Positions 11,999-23,327 of a stretch of DNA of 64,000 nt are shown here, piece after piece. Location of the stretch: assembly GCA_025330725.1 (NCBI GenBank), contig JAIWND010000005.1, positions 992,001-1,056,000 on the forward strand, written 5' to 3'. A program made the position numbers and the translations under genes. Below the pieces are notes generated by a model. That model did not search any database, had not been told where the DNA came from, and worked only from the letters and a program-made list of their open reading frames with translations. The stretch comes from Chlamydoabsidia padenii (taxonomy: Eukaryota > Mucoromycota > Mucoromycetes > Mucorales > Cunninghamellaceae). Numbering within the stretch: position 1 is the first letter of the stretch; every line of letters begins with the position of its first letter.

Positions 11999-12170
11999 GA
12001 GCATAAACCTAGTGTAAATAATTAACAATTCAGTTAGAGTATAAAACAGTAACAACTTTGGCAGAGTATCATTCAAGACGCATTAACTTACCTTTATGAC
12101 CAGAATCACAATAAGAGGGAAGAAGCCATGAGATTACAGCCATCACAAAACAAGTTTTTCATATTGACAG

Positions 12171-14029
12171 CCATTAGGTGATTCATGGATTACTTTTCTG
12201 TGTGAATTAATCCATCTTGTAATCATGGCCAGCAATAGGAATGAGTGCGGGGGCAACTTGTCTGTCAAGCACAGGTTCTTGAAGGGGGGTTTGTTTATAG
12301 GGAAGATTTGTATATAGGGAAGTTTAAACGAAAAAAAAAAAAAAAAAAAAAAAAGGAAAGAAACCGAAAAAAAGGGAATTTTGAAAATCGCATTTTTATA
12401 GTTCACGACGTGACGGGATTTTAATAACTTCGCAAAAAAGCATTTCCTTCTTCTTTGTCTTCCCATTCCCAAGACATTCAACTTGGTCATCTTCAACAGG
12501 GAACTCCCATTTGTTGCAACAGTTGAATGATGAAGATAAACAAAAAAAGGTGACGAAGCAACTGACTTTGTGGTAGTAATGGGCTCTCTTGGAAATTATC
12601 CAATCAGGATCAACACGGCAAAGGTAAAAGAAAGGCACAAAGAGAAAGTGGTAGTAATCTATACAGTCTCTTTCTTCTTGGACAATCACCTACCCAAGAC
12701 TCTAATACTAATGCTTTTCATTTAATGTTGATGTAGAATTGATACCTACCAATTGACCATAGACGAATCTCTTTTTTGGCTGATACAACAAACTGGGAAA
12801 AAGGACGACCTTCTCTGAATGGAATGCAATAAGCTTTGGTTTAAAAGAAGAATGATGTTATTGCAAACGCGGTGGATATCGAGGGTGGATTAGGTGGTCA
12901 AGTGCGACGATGGTACACCTCTTGATTGCAACTGGGGATATATATGAATGTCAAATCAACCATTGGTCCAGTGGGATCAAAATATGATGTCTTGTGGATA
13001 ATAATGGTGTAGATTGGTTTTATTGTAGATATAGTGTTATATATAATCTTAATGTCAATAAAGTCTTGTTTTATCATACATTAGCTGGTAAATATAAATA
13101 CGTTTATCAATGAAGGTGTTTCTATCATAAATGATTTATGTATCACGGTGGATAACACCTGTACATGATGAATCGTGTAAAATTTATGCTTTTTTTTTGC
13201 CGTGCAACCAAAATTAGCTGGACAGCTAAAATACCTACGCCTCCCCCCTGGGTTACCCCCAATTGGTGTTGTTACTTCTGCTGCTGTTGCTGTTGCTGTG
13301 TTCTTGTTGATGTTGATGTTGATGTTGGCAGTGGACTAAAAGCACGAAAAAAAAAAAGTGATGGTGAGGATGAGGATGAGGATGAGGCGCACCTAGTTTG
13401 ACAAAGTCAGAAAATGGAAAGGAAACACTTTTGTTTGGCGGTTTCATTCCGCATGCCGCAAGATCAAACTTGTTGATCCATGGTTTAACAAAAGCAACCC
13501 AATTAGGCTTCAATGTCTTTGTCGACTTTTCTACCTTGGATGTCGCCAGCCATCCATTTGCCCTGTAAAGCAAAAAACACTTGCCGGGATTTGAATTTTG
13601 CATAAATTTACCACTCCTGCTTTAATAGCGGTTCCTGGGAGAAAACACCATCAAGGACAACATCAAATAATGATGTACAAAAGTATCTTCGCAAGAACTT
13701 TTATTACTTTTCAAGGACAAGGAGGTCAATCGAGGGGTTCTGTCAAAAGGAGGAAAAGGTTTGGTAGCCTGATGAGTCTTACAATATATATATAGCTCGA
13801 ATGTATTGCTTTGCAGCGGAATGCCAAAGAGAGTGTTTGCATTGACAAGAGTGAGACGGGTCCACTTTATTTTTCAATGTTCAAATCCCGCCTTCGGACT
13901 CAAATCAAGGATTTTAATTTTTCGTTGATTAGGCAAAGAGTGGCTCTGTCAGCCCGCTGATACAAAATATCTAAACAATGTTTTTTACTTGCTTTCTTCT
14001 TTCTTCCTCTTTCTCTCTCTCATTACATA
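12171..14029. other. Gene-free stretch with low-complexity blocks
   Basis: Contains an A run near 12331-12354, a GTTGCTGTT/GATGTT-rich block at about 13270-13330 and GATGAG repeats near 13365-13387. Elements resembling the recurring promoter motif occur at 12413-12427 (CGGGATTTTAATAA), 13584-13599 (CCGGGATTTGAATTTT) and 13880-13892 (TTCAAATCCCGCC). No gene could be supported, although these motifs hint at lost or short transcripts. Confidence 0.45.
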
Positions 14030-14182
14030 ATGTCTTTACTCGAAACAGCTTTTAACTTGCTCAATGAACTGCAGCATCAACGACAACGACAATGGCGACA
14101 TTGGCATAAAGTTAGGGCTAGGTGTGGGGGTGAATATAATAAGATGGGCCACATGGGTAGAAGTAAATTTGCATGAATCAAT
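14030..14182 (+). CDS. Possible small protein, about 50 residues
   Basis: ATG at 14030 follows a CT-rich leader of the kind seen before real start codons here. A TTCAAATCCCGCC element lies about 150 bases upstream. The frame reads 'MSLLETAFNLLNELQHQRQR' and then a basic stretch to a TGA. A GTTAGG donor after 'HWHK' could end a first exon instead, in which case the rest of the gene was not found. No family recognised, and it may be chance. Confidence 0.25.
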
Positions 14183-14539
14183 AATTAAATCTGCATAATC
14201 AGGGTTGTTGGGTAGGCCATGGAAACCATATCATGATGAAAAGACTGTTTTTTTTTTCAAACGTAAATTACTCCTCTCCTAAACTACCCCTGGCAACGAT
14301 GCTTGGTTTGCCGGATTGGGAAATTCATATAGAATCGGGATCTGAAATTTAAACACAGCCTTCACTTGCATGAATCAAATCTCATTGTTTTGTACGTACC
14401 CCTGGAAGAAGAAATGGAAAATTATGATGCAAAGCAAGTACACAAGTTGATGAAGTGCTACTCCAATGATATCCGAGCTCAAAGAATCAGTAGCCATTCA
14501 AGAACCGACTATTGCCGCCATGTCATGAAGAAAAAAAAA

Positions 14540-14951
14540 AAGGGCAAACCAGTATCAATGCCATTGAAGGATATCTGCCAGAGATTGAACAAGTGCATAA
14601 AAACCAAGACGCCCAGCACCATGTTTACATTGAGACCCTACATGAAAGTCAGTAATACGACATATTCTACACACATTCTACCACCAATCTCCATGGATCA
14701 AGAAGCAAAACTATTGTATGGAAAGATTCAACGGCAAGGTCTATGCATCTGTGGCAAAAGCATTAATACGAAGCTCAGTGGATCTCAAGTTGAAACCCCG
14801 TCAAGTCAAACCAGTTGTTCTTTATGGGGATGCTGACCAAAGTCATGGTTCAAGAATAAAAGGATACCAGCACCAAAGCACAACCAAGTTACAACAATTT
14901 TTGAACTGGTCGGGTTTAGAAAATATTTTTAATCGGCGAACCAAATGTTAA
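14540..14951 (+). pseudogene. Decayed transposase-like fragment, possibly TnpB/Fanzor-like
   Basis: Two coding-like pieces are joined by a frameshift near 14645-14655. The first reads 'GYLPEIEQVHKNQDAQHHVY' then 'IETLHES'. The second reads 'FNGKVYASVAKALIRSS' then 'KPVVLYGDADQSHGSRIKGY' and 'STTKLQQFLN', and breaks off after about 75 residues. The 'VVxYGDAxxSxxSxxKG' pattern followed by 'KLxxFL' resembles the central part of RuvC-type transposase/TnpB-like proteins common in Mucoromycota genomes. This is recalled, not searched. The upstream frame 'SATPMISELKESVAIQEPT' may be more of the same gene. The cysteine-rich C-terminal part is missing, so it is not functional. Confidence 0.4.
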
Positions 14952-15532
14952 CCCTCGCCAAAATCTAGTTTATGGCTACCCTGATCATGATCTATCTTTT
15001 GGTAATGACCAAAATTTAGTTTTTAATTATTATTTATATACAATATCTATTTTATGGCTACCCCAGCCAAGAATTTTCTTATGGTTACCCTTACCCCTGA
15101 ATTCACAGTTTGTATAAATATCACATCTTTTCATTTCATTTTTCTTCATTTTTCTTAAGTTTCTCTTTTGATGAAAAACTTCAAAACAAATCATAAGGTC
15201 TTTATTAAAAGCTACCTCTCTTATTATCTAGTTACTTAACAAGTGTAACTATTGTCTTCATTGCTAATTCTTTGGAACAAGAGCCTCTTTTATTATATTT
15301 CAAATCGCGACATGTCTCGGTCGATCTTTTTCTTTTCCTCTTAAATTACCAAGTACATCCTAAAGGTTGAATGTTACCAAAAAGATTCTGGTGCTCACTA
15401 CTCTTATATAAAACAAAACTTACTTCTACTACCCAAGTTACCTACACTTAACCAGGTTTAGCCGTAACACCAATTTGGGATTCAAGCAAAATATTCAAAC
15501 GCCGCTCCAAAAAGTTCAAAAGTAAAAGTTAA
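14952..15532. other. Gene-free AT-rich stretch
   Basis: AT-rich sequence after the transposase-like relic. A TTCAAACGCCGC element lies at 15494-15505, next to the tRNA. Nothing else is seen. Confidence 0.5.
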
Positions 15533-15604
15533 GCCCTACGGGGGGGTCGAACCCCCAACCTTGAGATTAAGAGTCTCACGCTCTGCCGATTGAGCTAGCA
15601 AGGC
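15533..15604 (-). tRNA. tRNA-Lys (anticodon CTT)
   Basis: A 72-base cloverleaf on the minus strand. The acceptor stem GCCTTGC pairs with GTAGGGC (two G-T pairs). The D arm is GCTC/GAGC. The anticodon stem TGAGA/TCTCA encloses the loop CTCTTAA, giving anticodon CTT. The T arm is GGGGG-TTCGACC-CCCCC. There is no intron. A T-rich run follows on the minus strand, as expected for an RNA polymerase III terminator. It reads lysine codon AAG. Confidence 0.95.
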
Positions 15605-16046
15605 TTTGATGTCAACAAAATCGCTTGGTTCTATATAAACCACCTTTATATTTCGGCCCGAAAATCGGCCCGAGGTTAATGGACCTCTTTGATTGGACAA
15701 AAAATCTTGACATGATTCTCTAGTACAGGATGGTGAGTTCGGTTTAAATGACCTGTACTCGACCAAATAAAGAACAACAGATATATCATTATAAAAATAA
15801 TTGTTCTTTATTATAAAAGGATTCAAGCATTACGTTAATTAAGAAAAAAATAAGAGATTGATGAAGATGGTAATGAGCTACTTGTAAATGAGACAAAGCG
15901 GGCGAGATTTAAATTATCAAGGAGCATAAATCCCCCCTGAACCGAATATTATAAAAAAGACACAAGAGAGTACATAGGAAAAGTATGTTTTATTTCAAAT
16001 ATGTGAGTAAAAAAGGGATGAAGGATATGTAATTCTAAAGTTATTA
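15605..16046. other. Spacer between tRNA-Lys and the polo-like kinase
   Basis: AT-rich. Contains ATTTCGGCCCG and AAAATCGGCCCG near 15650-15672. No gene or other repeat seen. Confidence 0.5.
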
Positions 16047-18644
16047 TTATGGTGTTTGGGCTAAGGATTGTAAGGTATCTAAAGCATAGACTAGTAATGA
16101 TAATAGTTCTGCATCACCAGTAGCAATAGCTTCGGTCAGTTCATACATTTTTAGTTTCCGTAATTTGTCCACATAAATTATTTTCGTTCCGTATTCCATA
16201 AACATCAATTTGGGTCTTGAGAAGAAGTTAAACTATGGAAAGAAATGTTAGTATACTGTGTCAAAACCCCACCGTGTCTTTTTTTCTTTTTCTCTTTCTC
16301 TTTTTCTTCTCTTACCTGCAGTAGATTGTTACTGAGTCGGAAGATCACTGCTTCATCAGTTTGCACATATTTAACCAGATATATGTTGCTACTTTTGATG
16401 AATCCCTTTTGATTTGGTGCCAAGTCCGCGAGTTTTTCGTTCATATATCCTTTAAAGTTGGTCATCAAGTACTGTTTCTTTTGGAGGTGAATAGGGATGT
16501 TGGTATGCTGATATTCTTGAATGAGTGGCGGATATCCATGAGCAATATACCGATAGGTTCTATACAAATAAGGGTGCTTTATGAGTAATGATACAATGCC
16601 ATGATCAGATCTTGTGTGTGCAACTTACTTTTCATCAAAGGTAGAGAGTGTCGTCGAGTCATTAAAAAGGACGCCCATTTCACCATCGGAGATCGAGTAG
16701 CCCAAACCGTATTTTGATGTAAAGTCGACCCATTTGCTTAGGAAAGCATTGTGTTTCGTCCAAACAATAGGTTCAATTGGTGTGCCTTTTCGTCGTTCCA
16801 TCAGATATTCCTTGTTTTCTATTGCTTTACGTAATGCCGATATCAGGGTCGTGATAAGTTTCTTTTCCACTTCAGATTGTTCCGAGTCGTCTAATTGTGA
16901 TGATGATGGTAATTCCGAGCTTTCTGAAGTTGGGGTTCGTAAAAATTGTAAAACAGGTCGTGTTTGCAGTGCTGAGTGAGGAATTCGGGTGGGTAATTCA
17001 TGGTGCTGGATAAATGGATGCTGTAATATTTCAGAGATCGACAACCTTGTATCTAGAAGAAGAAAAGGTAAAATGAGTACTTGTATCTTGATATATGCAT
17101 TTTTTTTTTTTTTTTTTTTTTTTTTGATCATAAGCTTACCAGGATCATTGACCAGCAGTTTTGATACAAGGTCTTTTGCTTCGGAAGATAACTTGATGCT
17201 AACAGGGAAGTTGTATGACGGTTTGGTAGCATTTTCGTGTATTTTCCTGCAGATGACATAAGAGTGAGACAAGGCACCTTTAATATCACTTTTTCGTCCA
17301 ACTTACCTATAGATTTTTCGATGGTGTTCCATTTGGAAGGGATGTAATCCGGTAAGAAGAGCAAATCTAATATCATAATAATAGAGAAGAATGGTTAGTC
17401 ATGCCAGATCACTTTGGATATTAAAAAACTTACAATACAACACCTAATGCCCAGATATCCGCCTTTTGATTATGTTGGTGATCACCAAACAGAATTTCCG
17501 GAGCCATGTAATTTGGAGTACCACATACAGATCTATAATCATAAAGAAGGATGGGTATACAAAAGAAATAAAGTATCCATATCATTAAATTACCTTTTCC
17601 GTTCTTCAGGTTTTGTTAGAGTCGCAGACAAGCCAAAGTCACCAAGTTTAACATTCATTTTATGATCCAAAAAGATATTGCAAAGTTTGATATCCCGATG
17701 TACCACTTGTTGTTCATGCATATACCTACAAGCATCCAATAATTGAATGAGATAGTATCTGACTTCGGGTTCAGTCAAATATCGCCTTGCTTTAATCATT
17801 TCCACCAACGTCTGCATGCATAAATAATATAAAGTTGGTTAGTTAGTTTTTTTTTTCTTTTTTGATTTTGTTTACCTTGTTTTCACATAGTTCTAAAATG
17901 AGGTATACATTATTATCATCTTCAAAGCAGCTATAAAACTGAACAATCCGTTGATGATTCATAGCACTGTGAGTGATAATTTCCCCATGTATCTTGAGCC
18001 TGTATTTGTCTTGTTGAAGTGAAGCTTTGGCCACCACTTTTGCTGCGTAGAGATTTCCATCCTGGTCCCTGACTTGATAACATCTGGCAAATCCCCCCTA
18101 AATCAAAAAAAAGTGTCAATTTACGAGTGAAAAGAGAATATGTTAGTAACCAAACCATCACAACCCCCCTCCTTTTCATAATACTTACTTCGCCAAGAAG
18201 TTGTAACTTGGTGTAAGTAAATCCATGTTCTTCATCAATCATAGTCACTGGAACTTCTTCGTCTGTCACAACAGGTATTCGTACCGTGGGTGCCCGTTTA
18301 CGTTGTAGTCTTTGTTGTTGTTGTTGTTGATTCGCTTGTCGGGTATTTGCTGTTGCTAGTGGTTTCTTGATCGCAGTAGGTGTGGTTGGTCGGAGATGGC
18401 CTATTGCATTTCGATCGGTTTGTTGTAGTGGTGAGCGTTTCCCCAAAGGATTCTTATTTTCTTTGTTTTGAAGTTTCATAAATATAGCAGCGGCGGAAGC
18501 AGCAACAGCTGAAGATGCTGGTGCCAAAGGTGGCCGAGGTGGAGGATCTTTAGGTATAGTGACTCCCACAGATCCCAGCCTTTTGGTGGTCGTCGTCCCT
18601 CCTGTTGGTTGTCGCCGTCCGATGGTTATTCGTTCCTGATTCAT
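16047..18644 (-). CDS. CDC5: Polo-like kinase
   Basis: Mitotic serine/threonine kinase acting at spindle poles, kinetochores and the division site. Nine exons (18189-18644, 17876-18097, 17594-17811, 17434-17532, 17307-17366, 17140-17246, 16629-17052, 16316-16559, 16047-16232) give 671 residues. A basic, Q-rich N-terminal region precedes the kinase domain (about 143-400), which has '[11 protein letters not shown]', the VAIK-type lysine in 'AAKVVAK', '[12 protein letters not shown]', 'DFGLSATL' and '[10 protein letters not shown]'. Polo box 1 starts at '[13 protein letters not shown]' (about 494) and holds the key Trp. Polo box 2 starts at '[11 protein letters not shown]'. There the usual His-x-Lys phosphopeptide pincer appears as R-P-K, which is unusual. 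An intron of T-rich sequence separates exons 6 and 7. Confidence 0.94.
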
Positions 18645-18709
18645 GTGGTATATGGGAGTGTTGATCCTTTTGTTGACGGTGTAATAATTAGCAGATCCAC
18701 AAGAAGTAT

Positions 18710-18741
<32 letters not shown>

Positions 18742-19046
18742 ATATGACTATGAATGAAGACGTTAGGATATAAAATAAAGGTGAGAACAAAGAAGAGAAA
18801 GAGTGGTATTTTTTTTTTCGATTGTTTTTTGTGCCTCCCAAATTTTAATCCCCGACATTTTCATTTTGCGCGCCTTGATCAACACGCTCCTTTCAAGTTA
18901 CTGTTTTGCATACTGCATATCAATATGAAGAGAGTCCCTATAAAAAAACGACAATGTGCGTAAAAAAGATACTTTATTAAACAATAATAAACCTAATCTG
19001 ATTCTAGTATTACAAACAAGACAAAAAGGGAGGAATGTGATGACAA

Positions 19047-21051
19047 CTAGTGGTATAATGTATTGGAGAGTTTAGATGATGATAAAGAAGGTGACAAAGG
19101 AGAAGATTTCACCATGATTTGTTCAAATTGTCGACCAATAGCTTCCACACGATTTCCACCACGAGTTGGGATTGCTGATGTCTTCATGGGTACGGTTGAT
19201 GCTGATGTTGTTGGTGATATCAATGATGATGAAGGAGGCGACTGTGTAAAAGAAACTGACCTAGATCTTGGTTTGTTTTCAGTGATTCGGTCAATACTTG
19301 GTCTAAAATATTCCAGTACAGGTTTAGTAATTGGAGATCTTGGTGGTTTAGGTGGTGGTGGAAGAGGAGGGGATGGTGTAATCAATGATATGACGTCGGT
19401 ATCAGATAATGTCTTGCTGTGTTCCCTTCGTGACTGATGTATACATCCGAAATCCAAGCTTTTGTTATGCCGTCGTGATGGTTTTGGAATGTTGATATGT
19501 TTTGGCTTGAGAGGAAGTGGTGGTGGTAATGGTTTGTTGTTGACTGTAGTTGGATTTGACAATGGGACAGATCGTGAGTGTGTTTGGATCGGGCCAGCCG
19601 ATACAGGTATTGACAGTAATAATGATCTTGATGAGGCAGTTGATAATGAGTTCTTGTCAGGTACGCCAAATACTTGATCATAGTGATCCACCATGCAGTG
19701 AAATAAAAGTCGACCAATACCTAGAGTGGGAATAAAAATGAGAGCCAGGTTGGATGTTGTCATTTTGTTTTCTTTTGCATTATTGGCGATCCGTTTGAGA
19801 TGTTGACAAAGTACTTTCAACAAGTACAAATTGGTGATAGGTAACTTTGTTGTGGTGATCCGTACGGCGTCAAGTAGTTCAGGTGTTATTGACGGGAGTT
19901 CTTCTGTCCTTGGCATGCCGAATACTTCTGCAGTGATATGATCATCGTCAGGTATTGTCGTCAAGTTGGTGTTGGAATTAGTTACTTGCCGTTGATGGAT
20001 GTATTGGGTAATTTGCTGTTTATAGTCTTGTCCAAGTTCTTGTGGTATAATAGGTTCAGGCACTATTAGAGAGATGAATATTTCAGTGAGGGTTAAGCAT
20101 TATGGTAAAAAAGTTACTTACAATCACGCAGGTACATCTTGAGTAGAGTGGCGACTACATTAGCGTCTGGTTGGATGACAAGAAGGTCGCAGTCATTACC
20201 TACACACAAGTAACAAAGCACCAGTTAATTAAGATTGAATAATGGTTAGACAGTATATTACATACCAGAGTCGAATGTTGATCGAAGTTTGTTTACAGCC
20301 AGTGTGCTACCAGGGATCCTAAAAGGAAATAAAGTGATACCAATGAGTATCACTTTTCAAAGTGGTTCATTCTGTCCAGCCTTTTTCTTTTACCTGTATA
20401 TACCAAGTTCGTGAATACCTAGAGGGGTGGGAAGCAACTTACAAGTTAGTCACGCCGCTATATATACAAAAGTATTATTATTATTATTATTATTACCATG
20501 TTTATCCAAATAATCGATACAACGTCTTACCACGAGAGGTATATGGTCATGTTCCGCCAGCCTTGTAAGCATAACTGCCCTTTCCAAAGGTTGTCCGAAT
20601 ACATAAGGAGAAGCATCTTCGGATACTGGTGATTCTATAAAAGTACAATTAGTGATATATACATTTTATTGTTTCTTGTTATAAACGACTTACCATTCAT
20701 CCTGTCCACACGGTCCTTTTTCCAACGGTCGACAGCTTCTTTACCTTTCCGACTCCATTCCAAGCTGGTTTCACGTGCGAGATTGCCATACATGACACCA
20801 CGAGAGCGCCATTCCGGGAGTCTTTCTTGCATGCTTGCGTTCAGTTCAAGCTTTTTTTGTTCCACCCTTGTTCTTGTATCACGGACAGTGCCAGCCAATT
20901 TAGACAGGACAGAGGAGGTTGTTGTGTTGCTCTTGTTGTTGCCCAGTTTATCTTCCACTCCATCAAAAGAAAAGGCAGAAGTCGATGTTGAAGAGGAAGA
21001 GGAAGAGGAGGTGGAAGTGATTGATGACGAGTCAGAGATAGGTGAGACCAT
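19047..21051 (-). CDS. RhoGAP-domain protein with proline-rich tail
   Basis: GTPase-activating protein for Rho-family G proteins. Six exons (20694-21051, 20497-20634, 20394-20418, 20266-20318, 20122-20199, 19047-20062) give 555 residues. The third exon has only 25 bases and encodes 'IHELGIYR', which includes the arginine finger in 'GIYRIPGS'. The N-terminal ~120 residues are Ser-rich, then helical and charged. The RhoGAP domain (about 130-330) runs to 'SNLALIFIPTL' and 'MVDHYDQVF'. The C-terminal half is disordered with SH3-ligand-like proline runs such as 'PPLPPPPKPPRSP' and 'KPLPPPLPLKPK'. The GAP fold is clear; its G-protein target is not. It is divergent from the SIP5-like gene. Confidence 0.9.
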
Positions 21052-21149
21052 GGTTTAAAGTGGGGCATAAAAAGGTAAAAAAAAAAAAAAAAAAAAAAGG
21101 AAGAGAGGGAAAGGTTCTCGGCGTGACCACCAGAGGAGTTTTCCCACTG

Positions 21150-21162
21150 TTTAAACACCGCC
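21150..21162 (-). promoter_or_regulatory. GGCGGTGTTTAAA element in the RhoGAP/SIP5 divergent promoter
   Basis: TTTAAACACCGCC on the plus strand, 100 bases from the RhoGAP start and about 110 from the SIP5-like start. One element may serve both genes. Confidence 0.45.
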
Positions 21163-21270
21163 TAAGATCACCCATTATCTTGATCTTCTTTTTTTTTTTT
21201 TTTTTTTTTCTGCTCTTCCTTTCCTTTATTTTAAATTAGATTGCCTATCGTTATTATTCTATATGAAGCG

Positions 21271-22311
21271 ATGGGTGTTCTTCACTCTAAACAACTGGAC
21301 TCTTGGGAAGATTCTCTTGACTTTGGACCTGTATTTCCCCACGACAACAATACGGCGCCTACCCTCGCAAGAGACTATGATATCAAACTGGTGAAACGAT
21401 TCATTAGAGAAGGACGACTTGCTCCCTTCTATCAAGGTACTGTATGTATGCTCTCAAATGTCAATATATATATATATTAATTAATTGGTTATTGATAGGA
21501 TATTACGAAAAGCCCGACAACAACAATAGTCAAGTTGATATGCTAACTTTGACAGCCCATAATCTGCTCCACACCAACTCGCCACCTAAACAAGACAGCA
21601 ACATTAGCGTACTGACCTTGGCTACTCAACGAATGAACTTTCTTCTCACCAGCCATATACCGGAAAATGTCCAAAACTATGTCCTCTACAAAGATACCAC
21701 TGAATGTCCCATCTGCTTTTTAGTAAGTCGGATAGTCATTTTTTGACGTGTACTGATACTAATACTTGATTGTGTTGTAGTTTTATCCACCCTTTATCAA
21801 TTATACTCGATGCTGCAACAAGCCAATATGTACTGAATGCTTTTTACAACTGAAGCGTTCGGTGGATTCTCCTTCCTTGGCCATCCATTGTCCCTTTTGT
21901 ATGCAATCCCACCTTGGGGTGATCCGGGTACCACCTCCATGGAGTCTCCATTATGCAAGCTTCTGTAAACGGCGGTCTGACTTTTTACAAAACCAAGAAA
22001 TGGGCAAAAGGAAACGATTATATATTTTTGATCCGGATGTGGTACTTGTTGGTAAGTGTGCACTTGAATGATGGAAAAATGATTTAATATTTTTGATTTT
22101 ATCCTTCTTTATTATAGATCATGTTAGACCTGATTGGCAAGAACATCTTGGATCATCATCTTCTAGAAATACATCTAGTAATGGATCAACTCGACGGGCA
22201 GTCGTACGGCCTATCCAATCATCAACTGTGAATACCAATCCCAACTCGACAAATAACTCATCAGACGAATCTCTTGTATCTCGATTGGATGCCATACCAC
22301 AATCAAATTGA
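21271..22311 (+). CDS. SIP5/DA2-like RING-variant protein
   Basis: Four exons (21271-21436, 21499-21722, 21781-22051, 22118-22311) give 284 residues. The start was chosen as 'MGVLHSKQ'. It is the first ATG of the frame, and a Gly2/Ser6 N-myristoylation signal is typical of such proteins. The RING-like part has '[20 protein letters not shown]' followed by 'KPICTECFLQLKR' and later 'HCPFC', the cysteine pattern of yeast Sip5 and plant DA2. After it come 'RRSDFLQNQEMGKRKR' and a Ser/Asn-rich tail. Yeast Sip5 is linked to Snf1 and Reg1; DA2 is a ubiquitin ligase. Ligase activity here is inferred. It shares a short divergent promoter with the RhoGAP gene. Confidence 0.85.
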
Positions 22312-23327
22312 TCCTCACCTTCTCCACATCTTCTGTAGTCTCATCTAGTATAACATAGTTACTTCTTCCCCTTCCACACATCTTCTCTGGTCACATCTAG
22401 TATATCATAGTTACTTCTTTATTCTCAAACCAACACATCACATATACACATATAGTTTAACTTGCATCTATTTAATAAAATAATACACACATATCTATAA
22501 TAAGCGTTTATAATTAATCTTTATCGCCTCCACTGTTTCCCATGCTATGCTCCGTTGCTGGATTCAACCCCCAAGAAAAAGAAGGGCAAACTCGAATTGT
22601 AAATCCGCCGCTGTCTTTGCCTGACGGTATGTATAAAGAGGATGGATATCTCTTAATTATAAAAAATCATGGAAATGTCTCAAACTCAACGTCTTTTGAA
22701 TCCCAGTCTTTTTTTGAAACACCGATGTTTTCTGCTGATTGGCGCGGCCCCTGACTCCATCAAAAAGTTGTATTGTAATTCTACAACCTTGCGCCGCAGG
22801 CATCACCCGAAGGGTGCCGACCATTTGGCCAAAGGCCAAAGGGAGCAGGGGATATGAAACGTATACTATATCATAGCTTTTGATTTAAACTAATACTTAC
22901 AATATAATAGTAGTGCAATTACAGTACAACAAAACACTAATCTATATAAATAAAAATCCTGCTGTTTTTTTTTAAAGGCCAAATCGTACGGACATCTCAA
23001 ATTTCATAAAACTTTGAAGTCCCGCTTTTTTGCGCAACAATGTGTTGATACATAGTAATAGAAATGGAATGGAGTGCCCTCGCAAAGAGGGGACAAGGGA
23101 GAAGTTGGGTGGAGGGAGACTTCATATATAAATTTGGGCTCTACAACGAGTAACGAAATCTCGACTGACAATGCTTCCCCTTCGTGATCATGCAACCAAA
23201 TCGGGGAATTGCTAGACGTATTGAATTTTGGTATTCGGTGTTTGAAAATGAAGCTTTCTTCCCCAAAAATCACGTAAACTGAATTCCCGACAGGCTTCGA
23301 ATTACGGTTTACTTTGGAATTGTTAGC
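22312..23327. other. Gene-free stretch after the SIP5-like gene
   Basis: The 3' region of the SIP5-like gene has two near-identical segments (CATCTTCTSTRGTCWCATCTAGTAT type, at about 22325-22351 and 22378-22404). A GC-richer patch with CCAAAGGCCAAAGGG lies near 22830-22845, and a TTTGAAGTCCCGC element at 23013-23025. No supported gene. Confidence 0.45.

Larger units (their letters stand above)
10593..12170 (-). pseudogene. Broken multi-exon membrane-protein gene with internal tandem duplication
   Basis: Coding-like blocks with splice signals lie on the minus strand. 10593-10690 reads 'NPVMAAVDELKLIKQEKM' and ends 'ASFILLQ' with TAG. 10782-11009 reads a hydrophobic 'LCVLVGFCILVLW' followed by 'NDKIMSNTYLERRRRTRFP' and 'AELFGYTPVEMVEELQ'. 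Two duplicated upstream blocks each read 'LPILGLVAFATSYGAPFDSW' and end at a GTAAG donor. The joins do not keep one frame: the 10782 donor and the 10690 acceptor are out of phase, and stops occur before the duplicated block. This suggests decay, or a structure I cannot resolve. No family was recognised. Confidence 0.35.

Noticed and set aside
12396..12689. 97-codon minus-strand open frame
   Set aside because: Composition resembles AT-rich spacer and no family pattern is visible.
13165..13603. Open frames on both strands over the GTTGCT/GATGTT repeats
   Set aside because: Low-complexity repeats keep all frames open; no domain or splice evidence.
19063..19437. Plus-strand open frame opposite the RhoGAP tail
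   Set aside because: It mirrors the proline- and serine-rich coding sequence on the other strand and has no signals of its own.
20436..20460. An extra exon in the RhoGAP gene reading 'GVTNL'
   Set aside because: Its borders break the frame in all phases. Skipping it gives an in-phase join and the expected 'KHGIHELGIYRIPGS'.
21241..21270. Upstream extension of the SIP5-like protein beginning at a TTG codon
   Set aside because: The frame is open but has no ATG there. The first ATG (21271) gives MGVLHS, a good myristoylation start fitting the family.
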